Shown here: positions 59,061 through 64,000 of the stretch, one piece after another
How positions within the stretch are numbered: the stretch's first letter is position 1
Layout of the letters: every line of letters starts with the position of its first letter
Source: Trichomonas vaginalis G3
Taxonomy: Eukaryota > Parabasalia > Trichomonadida > Trichomonadidae
Length of the DNA: 64,000 bases
NCBI RefSeq assembly: GCF_026262505.1
Contig: NC_067203.1
Span: forward strand, 24,161,411 to 24,225,410
Direction of reading: 5' to 3'
Position numbers and translations under genes: made by a program
Notes under the pieces: model-generated
Told to the model about the DNA's origin: nothing
Databases searched by the model: none
What the model saw: only the letters and a program-made list of their open reading frames with translations

Positions 59061-60716
59061 ATGAATCAAGGAATGAAGGCTCTTTTGGGTAAAACCATTA
59101 AAATTGGTATGTATAATGTTACCCTTAAGGAAAAGATTGGTGAAGGTGGTTATGCATGGGTTTTTCTTGCAGAAGATCAACAAAAATCAGTTTATGCACT
59201 CAAATACGTTAAATGCGTCGATATAAATAAGTTTAATCAATTCAAGAAAGAAGCTCAATTCTTACAAGCATTACCAGAACATCCACATATCGTTAAGATT
59301 TTTGCAGTTGATATAAATGAAGTTGACATGTCAATTAAATTCCTATTTGAATATGCACCTGCGACATGTATCGGAATGATGACAGATAGACCATTAAGTG
59401 AGCAAGAAATTTTGATTTTCTTCCACGCAATTTGTGATGCAGTTGCATTCTTACATTCAAAAAATCCTCCAATATTACATCGCGATCTCAAGCCAGAAAA
59501 CATTCTTGTGGCACCAAATGGAGTTCCGAAGCTTTGCGATTTCGGTTCTGCAACAACAAGTGTTTTAGTTGCAAATGATCCATCTGAAATCAACAGAATT
59601 AAAGACGATATCGATAATAATACAACACAGAGCTATCGAGCTCCAGAAATGATCGATCTTTACAATAGAATTCCGATTTCAACACCAGCAGATGTTTGGG
59701 CTTTAGGATGCACCTTATACAAATTAGTTACTCGTAACGAAATGTTCAAACCCGAAGATACATTAGCCATTCTACAAGGGAGAATTACAATTCCTTCTGG
59801 CTGCTCACCAGCATTTGCCCAAACAATACAAGCATGCTGCCAGATCGACCCATCCAAGCGCCCTACTGCAGCCCAAATTGCTGCTTCCGTTCTCAAAGCG
59901 AGAGGTCCAAATGAAAGAGTTACAATTCCTCCGAAAAACTCTCACCAACACGAGCCAACGATCGACAATCCCATTTTCGGATTCTTCAAGGAATCGTTCA
60001 GAACAATTACCGCTCAAGGACTTGAGAAAACAATTATAAAAGCGACATACGGAAACGATAAACCTCCGAAATCGAAACACGTTCGCAGGTTGTTACTTTC
60101 CGCCATCAAAGAACCATATTCCACCAAGGCCATTACTAACTATCTTCTTGGCGAACGTCCTTGGTCAACAGATCCTCGTGTTGCCGCAAAAGTTTTGTAC
60201 ACAATTTTGATGATTTTGCAGGACCAATCTAACCTCAGCGCTTTTGTCCCAATCACCGTCAAAACAGATGAAATCCTCAACAGGTACTCGCAGAACAAGA
60301 TCGGTGATACATACCATACATCGCTTATAGCAATAACTCAACTGGCATCGATAATTAAAATCAAATTGATGCTTCACGCCGCTCATCCAGAATTGGAAGG
60401 AAATTTTGTCATAAACGGCCGAACTGATGAACACTTGAAAGATGATATCAAGAGATACTTCTCAAGTGTTGTAACAGCGACAAGAGCAATGATGGAAAAC
60501 ATTAATTCAATGGATTCATTCTTCGCGGAAGTTATCTCTTTGCCTTTGCTTAAGGAGATGGCATCAGCAGGATCATTGATGAAAGTCTTGGACTCATCGG
60601 ATGATATGTTGATGCAGGCGAAAGATGTTATTAGCAGGTCTAAGAGGTACGATTATTTATCTTCTGCCTTAACAATTGACATGGACCGTCCTCCTAAGAA
60701 AATATTTGTTTCGTAA
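59061..60716 (+). CDS. NAK-family (AAK1/BIKE-like) kinase fused to an ANTH-like domain
   Basis: 551 residues. The kinase domain (about 20-290) has GEGGYAWVFLAED, ATP lysine K48 in YALKYV, HRDLKPEN (H140, D142), DFG at D160 and the NAK-typical activation region NNTTQSYRAPEMIDLYN. After a short linker comes a helical domain (about 310-500) whose start GLEKTIIKATYGNDKPPKSKH fits the ANTH phosphoinositide signature K-x9-K-x-(K/R)-(H/Y) exactly (K327, K337, K339, H340). ANTH domains bind PI(4,5)P2 at clathrin coats, and NAK kinases phosphorylate the AP2 adaptor. The fusion would place the kinase directly at endocytic sites. The kinase call is firm; the ANTH call is good but by eye. Confidence 0.9.
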   Translation: MNQGMKALLGKTIKIGMYNVTLKEKIGEGGYAWVFLAEDQQKSVYALKYVKCVDINKFNQFKKEAQFLQALPEHPHIVKIFAVDINEVDMSIKFLFEYAPATCIGMMTDRPLSEQEILIFFHAICDAVAFLHSKNPPILHRDLKPENILVAPNGVPKLCDFGSATTSVLVANDPSEINRIKDDIDNNTTQSYRAPEMIDLYNRIPISTPADVWALGCTLYKLVTRNEMFKPEDTLAILQGRITIPSGCSPAFAQTIQACCQIDPSKRPTAAQIAASVLKARGPNERVTIPPKNSHQHEPTIDNPIFGFFKESFRTITAQGLEKTIIKATYGNDKPPKSKHVRRLLLSAIKEPYSTKAITNYLLGERPWSTDPRVAAKVLYTILMILQDQSNLSAFVPITVKTDEILNRYSQNKIGDTYHTSLIAITQLASIIKIKLMLHAAHPELEGNFVINGRTDEHLKDDIKRYFSSVVTATRAMMENINSMDSFFAEVISLPLLKEMASAGSLMKVLDSSDDMLMQAKDVISRSKRYDYLSSALTIDMDRPPKKIFVS

Positions 60717-60919
60717 AATATAATCATTTAAGTATATAACACTAAAGGATTTATGTATTTCTTCATTAATTTTTTTTATTTCACTTTAAAATCTAATATT
60801 TTCATTTTCATATGATCACATCTTAATCAGATCGTATCTATTGATTATGCTACATGATATGAAAGATTATTTTCATTGTACAGATTGAAATTCTTCTTGG
60901 TATCTTACAAACAAATGGT

Positions 60920-62041
60920 TTACTTATTAGTACAAAAAAGTATATAAAAAAGAATACTAAATGATGTCTGATATCTTTCAAAGCATGAAGGAATGTCAGA
61001 AAAGGTAAGTGTAGTAATAACCAATCGACCATTGCCTTGCCAGATACCTGGAACGTGATGAACATCAGTAAACAAATATTCTGAATTATTATCAAACTTA
61101 TATGTATCAGAGCCAAGTTCATTATAAAACTCATCATGGTAGTGGATCAATATATCAGGAATAACGGCATCTTTAGTTAAAACCCAAGAACTGCCGCCTC
61201 CACAACCTGAATTATATTGATTACTTGCAAACCCGCCGAACCAGCCGGCTCCGGCTCCACATTTATCGTCAATAGAGCTCTGTTGTTTAACACCATTAGG
61301 ATGCATAGAAATTTGAAATTGTGCTGCTTCTCCGCTTCCGAAAGTAAATCCAAAACTCGAATTTGCAATATAATTTCTGACGTAGTTACGATTATCCCAC
61401 CATCCTTGGGCAACAAGACCACCACCTGAGCCACCCCGACCATCATTTCCTCCTGTATCATCAGATCCACCACCAGCGCCGCTGACTATCACGCGATGAA
61501 ATAATGTGTTTTTCAAAAACTTCACAGATGTTGCTCCACCGCCACTAGCTGTACCAGATGGAAACGCAGAAGAGCTTCCACCGCCGCCATAGCCGCCAGG
61601 AACCATCGTTCCGGGTTGAAAACACTCAATTTGGCGCATACAGGAGCTTGTGAAATAACTTCCCATACCACCGATAGTGGCGTAGATTTGGATGGGTTTA
61701 CGGATACTAACTATCCCGCTAACGTAGCCGCCAGCACCGCCGGCATCGAATGAATCAAGGCACTTTGTATTTCCGTTGAAGTGGTCAACAAAATCTTGGG
61801 AAAGGCAGACGCCATTCTCGTAGTGAAATGTAGAGACTTTGCCTGTCGCGCTCCCGCCTGAGGCACCATATAGCTCGAATTTATATAATCCTTTAGGGAG
61901 GTCAATGACATAATCGGTACAATTTGAGGAATTAACACATGGGTAATCAAAAGTATAGGCAGGACCCCTTTTCGAAACATTTAGAGGGTATTTAACGACA
62001 ATACCAGGTTTTTCAGGCTCATATAAGGAATATTTTAGCAT
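60920..62041 (-). CDS. Glycine-rich surface-type protein (ALK-like Gly-rich domain)
   Basis: 373 residues. The start TFDYPCVNSSNCTDYVIDLPKG leads into a domain like the glycine-rich region of ALK/LTK receptors: YKFELYGASGG, DAGGAGGYVSGIV, YATIGGMGSYF, GGYGGGGSSSAFPSG, GAGGGSDDTGGNDGRGGSGGG. Paired cysteines (e.g. CGAGAGWFGGFASNQYNSGCGGG) suggest an extracellular, disulphide-bonded product. I see no clear signal peptide or transmembrane segment, so the ORF may lack its proper N-terminus. The small ORF just upstream on the same strand could be part of the ancestral gene. The family is common in trichomonads. Confidence 0.8.
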   Translation of the reverse strand: MLKYSLYEPEKPGIVVKYPLNVSKRGPAYTFDYPCVNSSNCTDYVIDLPKGLYKFELYGASGGSATGKVSTFHYENGVCLSQDFVDHFNGNTKCLDSFDAGGAGGYVSGIVSIRKPIQIYATIGGMGSYFTSSCMRQIECFQPGTMVPGGYGGGGSSSAFPSGTASGGGATSVKFLKNTLFHRVIVSGAGGGSDDTGGNDGRGGSGGGLVAQGWWDNRNYVRNYIANSSFGFTFGSGEAAQFQISMHPNGVKQQSSIDDKCGAGAGWFGGFASNQYNSGCGGGSSWVLTKDAVIPDILIHYHDEFYNELGSDTYKFDNNSEYLFTDVHHVPGIWQGNGRLVITTLTFSDIPSCFERYQTSFSILFYILFCTNK

Positions 62042-62076
62042 TGGAGCTTATAACAATAGTAAAAATCAACTTCAAG

Positions 62077-62328
62077 CTAGATATAACTGCAATATTCTGA
62101 ATCATCTTCTCCGAAGGCAACAATATCATGTTGACCAATACTAATTTTGGAAAGAAATACAGAAAAAATTCGAACCCATTTAGTGAAGAACCTTTCCATG
62201 ATCATTGAATTTCCATACATCTGTAATTTGATATGAAATTGATTCTGATTTTCAACAAAAAATACTAATGTATCATCTATTTGGTAAGAAATAGGATGAG
62301 TTACTGATTTATAGATTCCAATCAACAT
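62077..62328 (-). CDS. Small hypothetical ORF upstream of the Gly-rich gene
   Basis: 83 residues from the ATG at 62328 (MLIGIYKSVTHPISYQIDDT) to 62077, 35 bp before the Gly-rich ORF and on the same strand. Its composition is coding-like (FVENQNQFHIKLQMYGNS; FLSKISIGQHDIVAFGEDDS). It may be the separated N-terminal part of the Gly-rich protein, i.e. one damaged gene, or an independent small protein. Confidence 0.4.
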   Translation of the reverse strand: MLIGIYKSVTHPISYQIDDTLVFFVENQNQFHIKLQMYGNSMIMERFFTKWVRIFSVFLSKISIGQHDIVAFGEDDSEYCSYI

Positions 62329-62457
62329 ATTTTTTAAAAATTTGGTATTATTTTCTTTTATCTTACCCACATCTTAAGCTAAAAATATCTTGGGTATAAT
62401 GGACATTCTATTTATCAAATAATCAAAAGACAACAATTCTCATGAAAATTAAAAAGT

Positions 62458-62475
62458 GACGGTTGGCCGACCTTT
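62458..62475 (+). promoter_or_regulatory. M3 + M5 core promoter of ribosomal L35 gene
   Basis: GACGGTTG at 62458-62465 fits the M3 motif and CCTTT at 62471-62475 fits M5. The ATG follows at 62481. The order and spacing match the P1 promoter at 3239. Confidence 0.7.
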
Positions 62476-62480
62476 TCCAA

Positions 62481-62855
62481 ATGGGACATCTTAAGGGTAA
62501 GGAACTCATCAAAAAGTCACGCCAGGAACTCCTTGACGAACTCGCCGGCCTCGAGAAGAAGCTTTTCGAGCTTAAGGGCCAGAAGGCTGCTTCCGCTGCC
62601 GCTACAAAGCTTACTGAAATCAAGAACACACGCCGCGATGTTGCCCGCGTTAAGTCAATCCTTATGGTTACACAGCGCAAGGCTCTCGAAGAGAAGTACG
62701 CTAAGGCTAAATTAGTTCCAATCGATCTCCGCAAGCATCAGGAGAAGTCACTCCGCAACAAGCTTGCTCCAAAGTATGCTAACAAGCTCACAGCTCAGGA
62801 GTCTCGCCGCCACAAGTGCCTCTTCGAACGCAAGTTTGCTCTTAGGGCTCAGTAA
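62481..62855 (+). CDS. RPL35: 60S ribosomal protein L35 (uL29)
   Basis: 124 residues, the usual eukaryotic L35 length. The protein sits near the peptide exit tunnel. Features are the helical hairpin start KGKELIKKSRQELLDELAGLEKKLFELKGQKA, the conserved IKNTRRDVARVKSILMVTQR segment and the C-terminal PIDLRKHQEKSLRNKL, which parallels the PLDLRPKKTRAMRR of animal L35. The ATG at 62481 is used; the upstream TTG lies in the promoter. The stop overlaps TAAA. C-rich codons indicate high expression. Confidence 0.96.
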   Translation: MGHLKGKELIKKSRQELLDELAGLEKKLFELKGQKAASAAATKLTEIKNTRRDVARVKSILMVTQRKALEEKYAKAKLVPIDLRKHQEKSLRNKLAPKYANKLTAQESRRHKCLFERKFALRAQ

Positions 62856-63466
62856 AGTCAACTAATATTTATAATTACAGCCATTTATATTAAATTAAAA
62901 TGCTTCGAAAAAAGTTGTTACTTTTTTTCAATAATTAATTATGACTTCTACTTTTTTTTAAAACGCCACAAAAATATTTTTGAATTCTTCATTAAAATTA
63001 GGCTTACATCTGAAGGATTCTTACTTTCATAGCCTATACATTATGATTTTTAAGCTCACAATCTTATTTGGAGATCTCATTTATGAATTTGCTTAGATCT
63101 TACACCTAGAAATAGACATCGATATAAAGCTGAGTTTCTATTCAGATATCTATATGTTTTTGGCTATCTTAATTGTTCTATCTTTAATTCTGACATAAAA
63201 ATAAATTCTATTTGCTAAGATAATTTTTAGATGAATTCACGCATGTTTGCTTTAAATAGTTTAAGTAATCTGCTGAGTCATATAAGAACTTATCTTGTCA
63301 ATTAATTTTTTTAGATTTTTTTAAATTTCACTTGTTTGGATAAACTATAACAATAAAAATGGTAGTAAGCTTCGCAAAACATCTAGTTTAGAAGATATAA
63401 TGTTTTATAAATAAAATTACTTCAAAAAAATGATTAATTCAATAAAAAAAAGAAAAAAATGATATC
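62856..63466. other. Intergenic between convergent genes
   Basis: About 600 bp of AT-rich DNA between the L35 stop and the stop of the minus-strand coiled-coil gene. Nothing recognised. Confidence 0.55.
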
Positions 63467-64000
63467 TTAGTAAAGAGCACCAGGACGAGCATTGACTGGA
63501 GCTGTACCGATGCGCTCGTTGAGCTTGATGCGGCGCATTTCCTTTGCGACGGATGCCTGAGCTTCGGCGAGTTCCTTCTCGAGATTTTCGATTGCCTTCT
63601 TCGATTGGCGAAGTTCAGCAGTAGTATCACGAGAAACTTTATCTTTCTTCCTTCTCCAGATCTCACGGAAGCATTCGCGCTGCTCAACCATCTTCTTGTC
63701 GAGGTATTTGCGGTTGAGATTGAATGCGCGAACAAACTTTTCGTTCTGTGCTTGAAGCTGCTTCTTTTCTAAGGCTAAAGCTTGCTTGCTGAAGTTGTCT
63801 GCATCATCGTACATTCTCAGCCTGGCTGCCTTGCGCTGTCTCTCACGAAGATTGAGAGCATTTGCACTGAACTTGGAGTATTCGAGAGGAAGCGACTTTG
63901 GAACATGGGAACCGTATTCGAGAGATTCGGCAGCAATTTTTTCTTCGAGCTCTTCGGCAGCGGCGGCTTCGAGAGCTTCGTATTGCTGGCGTTGTGTATG
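63467..64000 (-). CDS. Coiled-coil protein, C-terminal part, cut by window edge
   Basis: The minus-strand frame is open from the right edge to the stop at 63467 (177 residues visible); the M at 63814 is internal. The sequence is highly charged and helical. It has an Ala/Glu-rich start, a conserved-looking hinge (EYGSHVPKSLPLEYSKFSANALNLRERQRKAARL) and a long coil (RAFNLNRKYLDKKMVEQRECFREIWRRKKDKVSRDTTAELRQ). It ends in a short basic/Pro tail NARPGALY. It looks like a cytoskeletal or axonemal protein, but the family is not recognised. Confidence 0.8.
   Translation of the reverse strand, partial: HTQRQQYEALEAAAAEELEEKIAAESLEYGSHVPKSLPLEYSKFSANALNLRERQRKAARLRMYDDADNFSKQALALEKKQLQAQNEKFVRAFNLNRKYLDKKMVEQRECFREIWRRKKDKVSRDTTAELRQSKKAIENLEKELAEAQASVAKEMRRIKLNERIGTAPVNARPGALY

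Overview
The window looks like a piece of the genome of a parabasalid protist, most likely Trichomonas vaginalis or a close relative. Intergenic DNA is very AT-rich and no gene shows a clear intron. Stop codons of highly expressed genes overlap TAAA, the known trichomonad poly(A) signal. Two ribosomal-protein genes carry the trichomonad M3 and M5 core promoter motifs just before the ATG. A flagellar CCDC40 ruler protein, several Myb-like genes and a large Maverick (Polinton) element fit the same assignment. The species call is inferred from these traits, not from a database match.

Left host block (1-18591): a glycogen phosphorylase that runs off the left edge, acidic ribosomal protein P1, a long coiled-coil/RRM protein, an Udk-like nucleoside kinase, a Rad23-like ubiquitin shuttle, a PH-CLU-like-TPR protein, and a formin whose frame is interrupted once.

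Middle (18592-43343): one Maverick/Polinton of about 24.75 kb with nearly identical 1,590-bp terminal inverted repeats (TIRs). It starts about 54 bp after the formin stop codon. It carries a capsid-type protein, a packaging ATPase, a retroviral-type integrase, a protein-primed DNA polymerase in many pieces, a KilA-N protein, an HNH endonuclease, two fibre-like proteins (collagen-like repeats and a phage tail-collar-like end) and about a dozen small proteins. It is treated as a fossil: the ends look whole and young, but the polymerase and several small genes are broken. The TIRs hold a series of long hairpins and a gene whose product resembles the C-terminal part of the element's own HNH endonuclease. 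A palindromic module centred on GGTGAGATCTCACC occurs six times. Three of these copies flank one gene in inverted orientation.

Right host block (43344-64000): two Myb-like genes separated by a huge near-perfect palindrome (425-bp arms), a CAMK-like kinase, CCDC40, a homeodomain-like/WD40 protein, an ankyrin-like pseudogene, a NAK-type kinase fused to an ANTH-like phosphoinositide-binding domain, a glycine-rich surface-type protein, ribosomal protein L35 (uL29), and the C-terminal end of a coiled-coil protein cut by the right edge.

The host genes do not form an operon or a shared pathway. They are independent housekeeping, cytoskeletal and signalling genes. The most unusual material is in the Maverick termini and cassette modules, the giant palindrome, and the kinase-ANTH fusion.
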